DNA from: Enterobacter cloacae complex sp. ECNIH7
GTDB taxonomy: Bacteria > Pseudomonadota > Gammaproteobacteria > Enterobacterales > Enterobacteriaceae
Length of the DNA: 64,000 nucleotides
Direction: 5' to 3'
Assembly: GCF_002208095.1 (NCBI RefSeq)
Contig: NZ_CP017990.1
Location: forward strand, 3,224,001-3,288,000
Shown here: piece after piece, positions 17,701 to 27,887 of the stretch
How the letters are laid out: every line of letters begins with the position of its first letter
Position numbering within the stretch: the first letter of the stretch is position 1
The notes under the pieces: model-generated
The model's input: the letters and a program-made list of their open reading frames with translations, nothing else
What the model was told of the DNA's origin: nothing
Database searches by the model: none
Program-made: the position numbers and the translations under genes

Positions 17701-20700
17701 ATGAATAAACAATACCAGCGGGTTTTGGTTACCACCCCACATCCTTTAATACGACTTGTCTGTCTGGGCCTGGTCACCTTTATCTTTACCTTATTTTCCC
17801 TGGAGCTCACCCGGTTCGGCACCCTGCTGGCCCCGCTCTGGTTCCCCACCGCCATTATGATGGTGGCGTTTTATCGCCATGCAGGAAAAATGTGGCCGGG
17901 AATCGCCCTGGCCTGTTCGTTTGGCAATATTCTGGCCACCTGGATGCTGTTTTCGTGGGGATCGATAAGCCTCACCTACACCTCAATTAACGTGGTTGAA
18001 GCTTTTACCGGTGCGCTATTACTTCGCAAATTGCTCCCGTGGTACAACCCGCTGCAGAATCTGAATGACTGGATCCGCGTGGCCATCGGCAGCGCAGTGA
18101 TACCGCCGCTGGTGGGCGGCGTCCTGGTGTCTCTGCTGGCGCCCGGCCCTGAACCCCTGCGTAATTTCTTCGTCTGGGTGTTGTCTGAAGCGATTGGCGC
18201 ACTGGCGGTGGTTCCGTTGGGGCTGTTATTTAAACCGCATTATCTGCTGCGCCACCGTGACCCGAGACTGCTGCTGGAAACCCTGACCACGCTGGCCGTA
18301 ACGCTGGCCCTCAGCTGGGCAGCCATCACCTGGCTGCCGTGGCCTTTCACCTGCGTTATCGTTTTGCTTATGTGGAGCGCCGTGCGCCTGCCGCGAATGG
18401 AAGCGTTCCTGGTGTTTCTGGTCACCGTGATGGTTGTGTCGCTGATGATTGCCCAAAACCCGGTGGCGCTGACAACCCAGCACGTCGGGGCGATGCTAAA
18501 CGCCCCCTGGCTGCCGTTCCTGATGCTGCTCCTGCCTGCCAACGTGATGACCATGGTGATGTACGCCTTCCGCGCAGAGCGCAAGCACATCACCGAAAGC
18601 GAGGAGCGTTTCCGCAATGCGATGGAGTATTCCGCCATCGGTATGGCGCTGGTCAGCATTGAGGGCAAATGGCTGCAGGCTAACAAGGCGCTCTGCAATT
18701 TCCTCGGCTACAGCCAGACGGAGCTCCAGTCGCTGACCTTCCAGCAGCTCACCTGGCCGGAAGATCTGCACACCGACCTGGAACAGCTCGAACAGCTGGT
18801 CAACGGCGACATCAATACCTATACCCTCGAGAAGCGCTATTACACCCGCAACGGGGAAGTGGTCTGGGCGCTGCTTGCCGTCTCCGTCGTGCGTCATGCC
18901 GACGGCTCGCCGCTCTATTTTATCGCCCAGATTGAAGACATTAACGACCTGAAGCAGACCGAGTGGGTCAACAAACGCCTGATGGAGCGCATTACGCTAG
19001 CTAACGAAGCGGGCGGCATCGGCATCTGGGAGTGGGATCTGGAGCCAGACATTATCAGCTGGGACAAGCGGATGTTTGAGCTATATGAAATCCCGCCGCA
19101 CATCAAGCCTACCTGGCAGCTCTGGCACGACACGATGCTGCCGGAAGATCGTGCCCACGCCGAGCAGGTGCTGCGGGACTCGCTGATTTCCCGCCTGCCG
19201 TTTAAGCTGGAATTCCGCATCCGCGTGAAGGAAGGCGTGCGCCATATTCGCTCCCTGGCAAACCGGGTGCTCAATAAGCAGGGTGAAGTCGAACGGCTGC
19301 TCGGGATCAACATGGATATGACCGAGGTGAAGCAGCTCAACGAGGCCCTCTTCCAGGAAAAAGAGCGTCTGCACATCACCCTCGACTCCATCGGTGAAGC
19401 GGTACTGTGTACCGATATCAACATGAACGTCACCTTTATGAACCCGGTGGCCGAGAAAATGAGCGGCTGGCTGCAGACCGAGGCTATCGGCCAGCCGATC
19501 CTGAAGGTGTTGCACATCACCTTTGGTGAAAAAGGGCCGCTGATGGAAAATATTCACAGCGGCGATATGTCCCGCTCCGATATCGATCAGGACGTGGTGC
19601 TGAACTGCCGTACCGGCGGTAATTTTGATATTCACTACAGCATTACGCCGCTCAGCACGCTGGACGGGCAGAATATTGGCTCGGTTATCGTGATTCAGGA
19701 CGTGACCGAGTCGCGCAAAATGCTGCGTCAGCTGAGCTACAGCGCCTCCCACGACGCCCTGACCCATCTGGCAAACCGGGTCAGCTTCGAAAATCATCTC
19801 AAACGCCTCCTGCAGACCGTTCGCGAAACGCGCCAGCGTCATGCCCTGGTCTTTATCGATCTCGATCGCTTCAAAGCCGTCAACGATACGGCTGGCCATG
19901 CGGCGGGCGATGCCCTGCTGCGGGAACTCTCGTCCGTGATGTTGACCATGCTTCGCTCCAGCGACGTGCTGGCGCGTCTGGGTGGGGATGAGTTCGGATT
20001 ACTGCTGCCGGACTGCAATATTGAAAGCGCGCGCTATATCGCCGGGCGCCTGATCCACACGATCAATGACTATCACTTTATGTGGGAAGGCCGCCTGCAC
20101 CGGATCGGCGCCAGCGCAGGCATCACGCTGATTGATGAAAATAACCATCAGGCGTCGGAGGTGATGTCGCAGGCGGATATAGCCTGTTATGCCTCGAAAA
20201 ACAGCGGGCGCGGCATGGTGACGGTTTACGAACCCCAGCAGGAGCGGGATCACAACACGCGCAGCATGATGTCGCTTGATGAACAGTGGCACATGATTAA
20301 AGACAATCACCTGATGATGATTGCCCGCAGCGTCGCCTCCCCGCGCATCCCGGAAAGCAGTAATTTCTGGCTGCTCTCGTTACGCCTGTGGACCAGCCAG
20401 GGCGAAGTCCAGGAGGAGCATGCCTTCCGCTCGGGTCTGGCCGAGCCTGAGCTTTTACATGCCCTCGACAGACGGATCTTTAGCGAGTTTTTCCGCACCT
20501 CAGCCGCCCAGATCGCCAGTAAAGGCATGGGAGTGGCGCTGCCGCTTTCTGAGGCCGGTTTAGCCAGCGTAACGCTGGTCGATGAACTTCTCGACCTGCT
20601 GGATAAAAGCCCGATGCCGGGCCGTCTCCTGCATCTGGTTATCTCTGCCGACGTGGTGTGCAGCCCGGATAAAAACCTGCAGCGGAGTCTGCAAAAGCTT

Positions 20701-21030
20701 CGCCAGGCGGGCTGCCGCGTGATCTTCAGCCAGGTGGGTCGTGACATGAACGTCTTCACCCACCTGACCGCCAATATGGCCGACTATCTGATGCTGGACG
20801 CGGAGGTGGTAAGCAACGTGTATGGCAACCTGATGGACGAGATGATGGTGACCATTGTGCAGGGCCACGCCCAGCGTCTGGGGATGAAAACCATCGCGGG
20901 CCCGTGCAACCAGCCCATCATGATGGATACGCTCTCCGGCATCGGCATTGATTTTATCTATGGCGACACCATCGCCGAGCCGCAGCCGCTGGATCTACTG
21001 CTCAACACCAGCTATTTCGCCATCAACTGA
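17701..21030 (+). CDS. dgcE: Membrane-bound diguanylate cyclase DgcE (YegE)
   Basis: A 1109-residue c-di-GMP synthase. The N-terminal MASE1 membrane sensor domain (about residues 15-295) has 8-10 helices, followed by three PAS/PAC modules (about 300-690, each ending in a PAC-like stretch such as FIAQIEDINDLKQ). A GGDEF domain has the intact catalytic motif GGDEF at residues 761-765. The C-terminal EAL-like domain lacks an EAL signature and is probably catalytically inactive. In E. coli DgcE feeds the curli/CsgD c-di-GMP pathway. The ATG at 17701 (MNKQYQRVL) matches the family start better than 17677. The 3' end overlaps alkA by 36 bp, tail to tail. Confidence 0.95.
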   Translation: MNKQYQRVLVTTPHPLIRLVCLGLVTFIFTLFSLELTRFGTLLAPLWFPTAIMMVAFYRHAGKMWPGIALACSFGNILATWMLFSWGSISLTYTSINVVEAFTGALLLRKLLPWYNPLQNLNDWIRVAIGSAVIPPLVGGVLVSLLAPGPEPLRNFFVWVLSEAIGALAVVPLGLLFKPHYLLRHRDPRLLLETLTTLAVTLALSWAAITWLPWPFTCVIVLLMWSAVRLPRMEAFLVFLVTVMVVSLMIAQNPVALTTQHVGAMLNAPWLPFLMLLLPANVMTMVMYAFRAERKHITESEERFRNAMEYSAIGMALVSIEGKWLQANKALCNFLGYSQTELQSLTFQQLTWPEDLHTDLEQLEQLVNGDINTYTLEKRYYTRNGEVVWALLAVSVVRHADGSPLYFIAQIEDINDLKQTEWVNKRLMERITLANEAGGIGIWEWDLEPDIISWDKRMFELYEIPPHIKPTWQLWHDTMLPEDRAHAEQVLRDSLISRLPFKLEFRIRVKEGVRHIRSLANRVLNKQGEVERLLGINMDMTEVKQLNEALFQEKERLHITLDSIGEAVLCTDINMNVTFMNPVAEKMSGWLQTEAIGQPILKVLHITFGEKGPLMENIHSGDMSRSDIDQDVVLNCRTGGNFDIHYSITPLSTLDGQNIGSVIVIQDVTESRKMLRQLSYSASHDALTHLANRVSFENHLKRLLQTVRETRQRHALVFIDLDRFKAVNDTAGHAAGDALLRELSSVMLTMLRSSDVLARLGGDEFGLLLPDCNIESARYIAGRLIHTINDYHFMWEGRLHRIGASAGITLIDENNHQASEVMSQADIACYASKNSGRGMVTVYEPQQERDHNTRSMMSLDEQWHMIKDNHLMMIARSVASPRIPESSNFWLLSLRLWTSQGEVQEEHAFRSGLAEPELLHALDRRIFSEFFRTSAAQIASKGMGVALPLSEAGLASVTLVDELLDLLDKSPMPGRLLHLVISADVVCSPDKNLQRSLQKLRQAGCRVIFSQVGRDMNVFTHLTANMADYLMLDAEVVSNVYGNLMDEMMVTIVQGHAQRLGMKTIAGPCNQPIMMDTLSGIGIDFIYGDTIAEPQPLDLLLNTSYFAIN

Positions 21031-21867
21031 CGGTGCCCAGCCGTCGGTGTACCAGATGTGCAGCAGCGCGTAAGAGCGCCACGGCTGCCAGCGCTCGGCA
21101 TAACGACGAATTTGCGCGGGCGTCATCCCGGCAAAGCGTTGCTTAATCAGATAATCATCAGGCAGAAAGACATCTTTCGCCTGCCAGCCGCGCAGGGCCA
21201 GGTAGTTTGCCGTCCAGCGCCCTATCCCCGGCCGCTGCTGTAGCGCCTTCATCCCGGCCTCAATATTCTCGGGCGGGAAAAGCGGAAACGTCCCGTCGAT
21301 GACCGACTGTGCCAGATGAATTAACGACTCCGCGCGTTTTACCGGCATGCCCAACGCCTTCAGCGCCAGCGGGTCCGCTTCCGCCAGCGCGTCCGGCGTG
21401 GGGAAACAGAGATACCCCGGACAATCCGCGATCGGCTCACCGCACAGCGCCACCACGCGCGACGTCAGTTTCGCCGCCATCGCCACGCTCACCAGCTGCC
21501 CGAGGATCGCCCGGACGCCCTGCTCGTACGCGTCCATCGCCCCCGGCAAACGCAAGCCAGGCCGGGCAGCACCGAGATCGCCCAGCGTATCCGCGATGTG
21601 CTGCGGGTTGCAGGCGAGATCGAACAGGCGCTCGATGCGTTCAAGGCACGTCTGCGCAACCGGAACTAACCCCGGACTGAGCGTCACGGTCAGCGTATGG
21701 GTGGCGATATCCGGCGTTACGCGAAATATCCCCTGATGCCCTTCACAGGCAAAACTGCGCTCGTAGTAGTCGCGTGTGACGGTTTCAATGCCCGTCACAG
21801 CACGCGCGCCGAGAAAGCCAAACATCCACTGCCAGTCGTAAGGGGGTTGCCAGTTCAGGGTGTACAT
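20995..21867 (-). CDS. alkA: DNA-3-methyladenine glycosylase II AlkA
   Basis: A 290-residue base-excision repair enzyme that removes 3-methyladenine and other alkylated bases. The helix-hairpin-helix LQQRPGIGRWTANYLALRGW lies at about residues 209-228, followed by catalytic Asp238 in VFLPDDYLIKQRF. I chose the ATG at 21867 (MYTLNWQPPYDWQWMFGF), the canonical start. The longer reading to 21996 would run into the divergent yegD promoter. Its last 36 bp lie inside the end of dgcE. Confidence 0.96.
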   Translation of the reverse strand: MYTLNWQPPYDWQWMFGFLGARAVTGIETVTRDYYERSFACEGHQGIFRVTPDIATHTLTVTLSPGLVPVAQTCLERIERLFDLACNPQHIADTLGDLGAARPGLRLPGAMDAYEQGVRAILGQLVSVAMAAKLTSRVVALCGEPIADCPGYLCFPTPDALAEADPLALKALGMPVKRAESLIHLAQSVIDGTFPLFPPENIEAGMKALQQRPGIGRWTANYLALRGWQAKDVFLPDDYLIKQRFAGMTPAQIRRYAERWQPWRSYALLHIWYTDGWAPSVDGEIAGVEQ

Positions 21868-21997
21868 CGTCTCTCCTTTTGGGTTCTCCACAGCATAAAC
21901 GGAAAGGTCCTGTTTCGCCTTGCTTTCATATTCCTGTTGTCGCCATGAAGACATTTCGTTAAAGTCTCGCCCCTTCTCACTGGCATGGGGATTCATC

Positions 21998-23350
21998 GTG
22001 TTTATTGGATTCGACTACGGTACGGCAAACTGCTCGGTTGCGATTATGCAAAACGGACAACCACAGCTTCTGAAAATGGAAAAAGAGAGCACGCTGCTGC
22101 CGTCAATGCTCTGCGCGCCGACGCGTGAAGCGGTAAGCGAATGGCTGTTCCGCCACCATCAGGTTCCGGCCACGGCGGCGGAGACCCAGGCGCTGCTGCG
22201 CCGGGCGGTCAGCTTTAACCGTGAGGAAGACATCGACGTTTCGCCGTCCAGCGTGCAGTTCGGCCTCTCTTCGCTCGGGCACTACATTGAAGATCCTGAA
22301 GAGGTTTACTTCGTTAAGTCGCCAAAATCCTTCCTCGGCGCCAGCGGACTTAAGCCGCAGCAGGTGGCGATGTTCGAAGACCTGGTGTGCGCGATGATGC
22401 TGCATATTCGCAATCAGGCGCAGACGCAGGTCTCCGATGCGATTACCCAGGCGGTCATTGGCCGCCCGATCAACTTCCAGGGGCTGGGCGGCGACGAGGC
22501 CAACCAGCAGGCGCAGGGGATCCTTGAACGCGCGGCGCACCGCGCAGGCTTCCGAGATGTGGTATTCCAGTACGAGCCGGTTGCCGCGGGGCTGGACTTT
22601 GAAGCCACGCTGACGGAAGAGAAGCGCGTATTAGTCGTGGATATCGGCGGGGGCACGACGGACTGCTCGCTGCTGCTGATGGGCCCCGAATGGCATAATC
22701 GTCGCGATCGTGAAAACAGCCTGCTCGGGCACAGCGGCTGTCGCGTAGGCGGTAACGATCTCGATATCGCGCTGGCATTCAAAAGCCTGATGCCGCTGCT
22801 CGGCATGGGCGGTCAGACGGAAAAAGGCATCGCCCTGCCGATCCTGCCGTGGTGGAACGCGATTGCCATTAACGACGTGCCTGCGCAGAGTGATTTTTAC
22901 AGCACCGCCAACGGCCGCTTCCTTAACGATCTGGTGCGCGACGCGCAGGACGCCGAAAAAGTCGCCCTGCTGTATAAAGTGTGGCGTCAGCGTCTGAGCT
23001 ACCGCGTGGTGCGCACTGCCGAAGAGAGCAAAATAGCCCTTTCCGACCGTGCTGAGCATGCGGTCTCCTTGCCGTTTATCAGCGACGATCTGGCCACCGC
23101 GATTTCGCAGGACGGGCTGGAGACGGCGCTCGCGCAGCCGCTACAGCGTATTCTTGAGCAGGTGCAGCTGGCGCTGGAGAACGGCAAAGAGAAGCCGGAC
23201 GTGATTTACCTGACCGGGGGAAGCGCCCGCTCGCCCCTGATCAAGAAAGCGCTGGCGGAACAGCTGCCGGGCATTCCCATTGCCGGTGGGGATGACTTTG
23301 GCTCCGTCACCGCAGGCCTGGCACGCTGGGCGCAGGTGATGTTTAGCTAG
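21998..23350 (+). CDS. yegD: Hsp70-like protein YegD
   Basis: A 450-residue actin-fold ATPase related to DnaK but lacking the substrate-binding lid, so only the nucleotide-binding half is present. The phosphate-1 motif FIGFDYGTANC opens the protein. Phosphate-2 is VLVVDIGGGTTDCSLL, and the adenosine motif VIYLTGGSARSPLI lies near the C-terminus. The start is a GTG at 21998, supported by homology (VFIGFDYG) and by the exact family length. Upstream codons lie within the alkA-yegD gap. Its cellular role is unknown. Confidence 0.93.
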   Translation: MFIGFDYGTANCSVAIMQNGQPQLLKMEKESTLLPSMLCAPTREAVSEWLFRHHQVPATAAETQALLRRAVSFNREEDIDVSPSSVQFGLSSLGHYIEDPEEVYFVKSPKSFLGASGLKPQQVAMFEDLVCAMMLHIRNQAQTQVSDAITQAVIGRPINFQGLGGDEANQQAQGILERAAHRAGFRDVVFQYEPVAAGLDFEATLTEEKRVLVVDIGGGTTDCSLLLMGPEWHNRRDRENSLLGHSGCRVGGNDLDIALAFKSLMPLLGMGGQTEKGIALPILPWWNAIAINDVPAQSDFYSTANGRFLNDLVRDAQDAEKVALLYKVWRQRLSYRVVRTAEESKIALSDRAEHAVSLPFISDDLATAISQDGLETALAQPLQRILEQVQLALENGKEKPDVIYLTGGSARSPLIKKALAEQLPGIPIAGGDDFGSVTAGLARWAQVMFS

Positions 23351-23373
23351 CATTGTTGCGGTGCGGTCTGGTG

Positions 23374-23406
23374 CCCTCACCCCGGCCCTCTCCCACAGGC
23401 AGAGGG
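23374..23406. repeat. GC-rich palindromic repeat, yegD-mdtA gap
   Basis: CCCTCACCCCGGCCCTCTCC followed by CACAGGCAGAGGG, the same element as at 7886 with one changed base in the hairpin arm. It lies 23 bp after the yegD stop. Confidence 0.75.
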
Positions 23407-23416
23407 CGAAAACACC

Positions 23417-23443
23417 AAAAACGGCAACGGATGTTGCCGTTTT
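23417..23443. terminator. Bidirectional terminator after yegD
   Basis: Hairpin AACGGCAAC-ggat-GTTGCCGTT with an A-run before and a T-run after. The stem is almost the same as that of the terminator after yegH. Confidence 0.8.
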
Positions 23444-23483
23444 GCGTTTACCTCCATTCAGACCATTCCTGACAGTCTTCCAT

Positions 23484-23501
23484 ATTTCCTCCATTTTTCC
23501 G
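23484..23501 (+). promoter_or_regulatory. Candidate BaeR box upstream of mdtA
   Basis: The segment ATTTCCTCCATTTTTCCG keeps the CTCCAT core of the reported BaeR consensus TTTTTCTCCATDATTGGC, with about 12 of 18 matches. It lies about 60-80 bp upstream of the mdtA start. BaeR control of mdtABCD is established in E. coli. The precise site here is a guess from the core. Confidence 0.4.
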
Positions 23502-23562
23502 CTGTGTTAGCTGACTAAACTAGTATCATTCCCCGAAGTCTTCAGGATGAGAACGTATAACG

Positions 23563-24765
23563 ATGAAAGGCAGTAACAAATCCCGCTGGGCAATCGCCGC
23601 TGGCATCATTGTGGTGGTCCTTGCCGCCGCCTGGTACTGGCACAGTCAATCCGCGAACTCCGCAGCCCCCGCGGGTGCAAATAGTCAGGCACAGCGCCCG
23701 GCAGGCGGAGGGCGTCACGGCATGCGCGGCGGCGCGCTGGCGCCGGTACAGGCGGCGACGGCAGTGAATAAAGCCGTTCCTCGCTATCTTACTGGCCTTG
23801 GGACCATTACCGCCGCCAACACCGTGACGGTGCGCAGCCGCGTCGACGGCCAGCTGATGGCCATTCACTTCCAGGAAGGTCAGCAGGTTAAAGCGGGCGA
23901 TCTGCTGGCCGAAATAGACCCGAGCCAGTTTAAGGTCGCCCTCGCCCAGGCGCAGGGGCAGCTCGCGAAAGACAAAGCCACTCTCGCCAACGCCCGCCGC
24001 GATCTGGCCCGCTACCAGCAGCTTGTGAAAACCAACCTCGTATCTCGTCAGGAGCTGGACACCCAGCAGTCGCTGGTCAGCGAAACGCAGGGCACCATCA
24101 AAGCCGACGAGGCCGCCGTGGCCAGCGCCCAGCTGCAGCTGGACTGGAGCCGCATCACCGCGCCGATTGACGGACGCGTGGGCCTGAAGCAGGTCGATAT
24201 CGGCAACCAGATCTCCAGCGGCGACACCACGGGCATCGTGGTCATCACCCAGACCCACCCGATTGATTTAGTCTTTACCCTACCGGAAAGCGACATTGCG
24301 ACCGTGGTGCAGGCGCAAAAATCCGGGAAGGGGCTGGTGGTGGAAGCCTGGGACCGCAGCAACAAGCAGAAGCTGAGCGAAGGTTCCCTGCTCAGCCTGG
24401 ATAACCAGATCGACACCACCACCGGCACCATCAAGCTGAAGGCGCGCTTTAACAATCAGGACGATGCCCTCTTCCCGAACCAGTTCGTCAACGCGCGTAT
24501 GCTGGTCGCGACCGAAGAGAACGCGGTAGTGATCCCCACCGCTGCGCTGCAGATGGGTAACGAAGGTAATTTCGTCTGGGTACTTAACAGCGACAATAAG
24601 GTCAGCAAGCACCTGGTGAAAACCGGTATCCAGGACAGCCAGACGGTGGTCATCGCCGCCGGCCTTTCCGCAGGCGACCGCGTGGTCACCGACGGCATTG
24701 ACCGTCTGACCGAAGGGGCCAAGGTGGAAGTGGTTGAACCTGCGAAACAGGGAGAGAAATCCTAA
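23563..24765 (+). CDS. mdtA: Multidrug efflux periplasmic adaptor MdtA
   Basis: A 400-residue membrane-fusion protein that links the MdtB/MdtC RND pump to an outer-membrane channel such as TolC. An N-terminal membrane anchor is at about residues 9-27. A Gly/Arg/Ala-rich linker follows ([10 protein letters not shown]). The biotinyl-lipoyl halves flank the hairpin [20 protein letters not shown], and beta-barrel segments come after. The TAA of mdtA overlaps the mdtB ATG (TAATG). It is the first gene of the mdtABCD-baeSR operon. Confidence 0.97.
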   Translation: MKGSNKSRWAIAAGIIVVVLAAAWYWHSQSANSAAPAGANSQAQRPAGGGRHGMRGGALAPVQAATAVNKAVPRYLTGLGTITAANTVTVRSRVDGQLMAIHFQEGQQVKAGDLLAEIDPSQFKVALAQAQGQLAKDKATLANARRDLARYQQLVKTNLVSRQELDTQQSLVSETQGTIKADEAAVASAQLQLDWSRITAPIDGRVGLKQVDIGNQISSGDTTGIVVITQTHPIDLVFTLPESDIATVVQAQKSGKGLVVEAWDRSNKQKLSEGSLLSLDNQIDTTTGTIKLKARFNNQDDALFPNQFVNARMLVATEENAVVIPTAALQMGNEGNFVWVLNSDNKVSKHLVKTGIQDSQTVVIAAGLSAGDRVVTDGIDRLTEGAKVEVVEPAKQGEKS

Positions 24766-27700
24766 TGCAGGTTATGCCCCCAGGCTCTACAGGCGGGCCG
24801 TCACGCCTGTTTATCCTCCGTCCTGTCGCCACCACGCTGCTGATGGTGGCGATCCTGCTCGCCGGGATTATCGGCTATCGCTTCCTGCCCGTGTCGGCGC
24901 TGCCGGAGGTGGATTACCCAACGATTCAGGTTGTCACTCTCTATCCCGGAGCCAGCCCGGACGTGGTGACGTCCGCCATTACCGCTCCGCTGGAGCGCCA
25001 GTTCGGCCAGATGTCCGGGCTAAAACAGATGTCCTCCCAGAGTTCCGGCGGGGCATCCGTCGTGACGCTGCAGTTCCAGCTGACGCTGTCGCTGGACGTC
25101 GCCGAGCAGGAGGTGCAGGCCGCCATCAACGCCGCCACCAACCTGCTGCCGTCAGACCTGCCCAACCCGCCGGTCTACAGCAAGGTGAACCCGGCCGATC
25201 CGCCAATCATGACGCTTGCCGTCACCTCCTCCGCCATGCCGATGACCCAGGTCGAAGACATGGTCGAAACGCGCGTGGCGCAGAAAATTTCACAGGTCTC
25301 CGGCGTCGGCCTCGTCACGCTGGCGGGCGGCCAGCGCCCCGCCGTTCGCGTGAAGCTTAACGCGCAGGCGATTGCCGCGCTGGGCCTGACCAGCGAAACC
25401 ATCCGCACCGCCATCAGCAGCGCCAACGTTAACTCGGCAAAAGGCTCGCTGGACGGCCCCACCCGCGCCGTGACGCTCTCGGCGAACGACCAGATGCAGT
25501 CCGCCGACGAATATCGTCAGCTGATTATCGCCTACCAGAACGGCGCGCCGGTGCGTCTTGGCGACGTGGCGACCGTGGAGCAAGGCGCGGAAAACAGCTG
25601 GCTAGGGGCCTGGGCCAACAAGCAGCAGGCGATCGTGATGAACGTCCAGCGCCAGCCGGGCGCAAACATCATTGAAACCGCCGACAGTATTCGCACCATG
25701 CTGCCGCAGCTGATCGAAAGTCTGCCGAAATCGGTCAGCGTGAAGGTGCTTTCCGACCGCACCACGAATATTCGCGCGTCGGTCACAGACACTCAGTTCG
25801 AGCTGATGCTGGCGATTGCGCTGGTGGTCATGATCATTTATCTGTTCCTGCGCAACGTTCCGGCGACCATTATTCCCGCCGTCGCCGTACCGCTCTCGCT
25901 GGTCGGCACCTTTGCGGTGATGGTGTTCCTCGATTTTTCGATTAACAACCTGACGCTGATGGCGCTCACCATCGCCACCGGGTTCGTGGTGGATGACGCT
26001 ATAGTCGTCATCGAGAACATCTCGCGCTATATCGAGAAAGGCGAAAAACCGCTGGCCGCCGCGCTGAAGGGCGCAGGGGAAATCGGCTTTACCATTATCT
26101 CGCTGACCTTCTCATTGATTGCGGTGCTGATCCCGCTGCTGTTTATGGGCGATATTGTCGGGCGGCTGTTCCGCGAGTTTGCCGTCACGCTGGCGGTCGC
26201 CATTCTGATCTCCGCCGTGGTGTCGCTGACCCTGACGCCGATGATGTGCGCCCGCATGCTGAGCCACGAGTCGCTGCGCAAGCAAAACCGCTTCTCGCGC
26301 GCCTCCGAGCGCATGTTCGAGCGGATTATTACCGCCTACGGACGCGTGCTGGCGAAAGTCCTGAACCATCCGTGGGCCACGCTCGGCGTGGCGCTGGGAA
26401 CCCTGGCGCTCAGCGTGATGCTGTGGATTTTCATTCCGAAAGGCTTCTTCCCGATCCAGGACAACGGCATTATTCAGGGCACGCTTCAGGCCCCGCAGTC
26501 GGTCTCCTTCGCCAGTATGGCCCAGCGCCAGCAGCAGGTGTCTGAGATCGTTATGAAAGATCCGGCGGTCGAGAGCCTGACCTCCTACGTGGGCGTCGAC
26601 GGCACCAACCCGTCGCTCAACAGCGCGCGTCTGCAGATCAACCTTAAGCCGCTGGATGAACGCGACGATCGCGTCAACGCCGTCATTGAGCGTCTGCAAA
26701 ACGCCGTCGCGCGGGTGCCGGGCGTTGAGCTTTACCTGCAGCCGATTCAGGATTTGACCATTGATACTCAGGTCAGCCGCACGCAGTACCAGTTCACGCT
26801 GCAGGCCACCTCGCTGGACGCGCTCAGCACCTGGGTGCCGCAGCTGGTAAATAAGCTTAACACCCTGCCGCAGCTCGCCGACGTCAGCAGCGACTGGCAG
26901 GACAAAGGGCTGGCGGCGTACGTGAACGTCAACCGCGATACCGCCAGCCGTCTGGGCATTACCATGTCAGACGTGGACAACGCCCTTTACAACGCCTTCG
27001 GTCAGCGCCTGATCTCCACCATCTACACCCAGGCCAACCAGTATCGCGTGGTGCTGGAGCATAATACGGAGAATACGCCCGGCCTGGCGGGGCTGGACTC
27101 GGTGCGCCTGACCAGCAAAGACGGCGGCATTGTGCCGCTGAGCGCTATCGCCACGGTGGAAGAACGCTATACCCCGCTGTCGATCAACCATCTGGATCAG
27201 TTCCCGTCCACCACCATCTCCTTCAACGTGCCGGACAATTATTCTCTCGGCGAAGCGGTGGAGGCCATTCAGGCTGCTGAAAAAGAGCTCAGCTTCCCGT
27301 CCGATATTCAGACCCAGTTCCAGGGCAGCACGCTGGCGTTTCAGGCCGCGCTGGGTAACACCATCTGGCTTATCGTCGCGGCGGTCGTGGCGATGTACAT
27401 CGTGCTCGGGGTGCTGTACGAAAGCTTTATCCACCCGATCACCATCCTCTCTACCCTGCCGACGGCGGGCGTGGGGGCGCTGCTGGCACTGATGCTGGCG
27501 GGCAGCGAGCTGGACGTCATTGCCATCATCGGCATTATCCTGCTTATCGGGATCGTGAAGAAAAACGCCATCATGATGATCGACTTCGCCCTGGCCGCCG
27601 AGCGCGAGCAGGGCATGTCGCCGCGCGACGCCATCTTCCAGGCCTGTCTGCTGCGTTTCCGTCCGATCCTGATGACCACGCTGGCCGCCCTGCTGGGCGC

Positions 27701-27887
27701 GCTGCCGCTGATGCTCAGCACGGGCGTCGGCGCGGAGCTGCGCCGTCCGCTGGGTATCGGCATGGTCGGCGGTCTGCTGGTGAGCCAGGTGCTGACCCTC
27801 TTCACTACGCCGGTGATCTACCTGCTGTTTGACCGTCTGGCGCTGTGGACCAAAAGCCGTTTCCCGAAACGTGAAGAGGAGGCATAA
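24765..27887 (+). CDS. mdtB: RND efflux pump subunit MdtB
   Basis: A 1040-residue RND transporter. Twelve membrane helices and two large periplasmic loops are recognisable, including the repeat-half motifs [14 protein letters not shown] and [17 protein letters not shown] with the proton-relay Asp residues (VVDDA). MdtB pairs with MdtC in a B2C heterotrimer that exports bile salts, novobiocin and similar compounds. The length is identical to the E. coli protein. It is followed without a gap by mdtC. Confidence 0.97.
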   Translation: MQVMPPGSTGGPSRLFILRPVATTLLMVAILLAGIIGYRFLPVSALPEVDYPTIQVVTLYPGASPDVVTSAITAPLERQFGQMSGLKQMSSQSSGGASVVTLQFQLTLSLDVAEQEVQAAINAATNLLPSDLPNPPVYSKVNPADPPIMTLAVTSSAMPMTQVEDMVETRVAQKISQVSGVGLVTLAGGQRPAVRVKLNAQAIAALGLTSETIRTAISSANVNSAKGSLDGPTRAVTLSANDQMQSADEYRQLIIAYQNGAPVRLGDVATVEQGAENSWLGAWANKQQAIVMNVQRQPGANIIETADSIRTMLPQLIESLPKSVSVKVLSDRTTNIRASVTDTQFELMLAIALVVMIIYLFLRNVPATIIPAVAVPLSLVGTFAVMVFLDFSINNLTLMALTIATGFVVDDAIVVIENISRYIEKGEKPLAAALKGAGEIGFTIISLTFSLIAVLIPLLFMGDIVGRLFREFAVTLAVAILISAVVSLTLTPMMCARMLSHESLRKQNRFSRASERMFERIITAYGRVLAKVLNHPWATLGVALGTLALSVMLWIFIPKGFFPIQDNGIIQGTLQAPQSVSFASMAQRQQQVSEIVMKDPAVESLTSYVGVDGTNPSLNSARLQINLKPLDERDDRVNAVIERLQNAVARVPGVELYLQPIQDLTIDTQVSRTQYQFTLQATSLDALSTWVPQLVNKLNTLPQLADVSSDWQDKGLAAYVNVNRDTASRLGITMSDVDNALYNAFGQRLISTIYTQANQYRVVLEHNTENTPGLAGLDSVRLTSKDGGIVPLSAIATVEERYTPLSINHLDQFPSTTISFNVPDNYSLGEAVEAIQAAEKELSFPSDIQTQFQGSTLAFQAALGNTIWLIVAAVVAMYIVLGVLYESFIHPITILSTLPTAGVGALLALMLAGSELDVIAIIGIILLIGIVKKNAIMMIDFALAAEREQGMSPRDAIFQACLLRFRPILMTTLAALLGALPLMLSTGVGAELRRPLGIGMVGGLLVSQVLTLFTTPVIYLLFDRLALWTKSRFPKREEEA

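Noticed and set aside
20221..21030. Active EAL phosphodiesterase domain at the end of DgcE
   Set aside because: No EAL signature or metal-binding set is visible, so it is described only as an inactive EAL-like domain.
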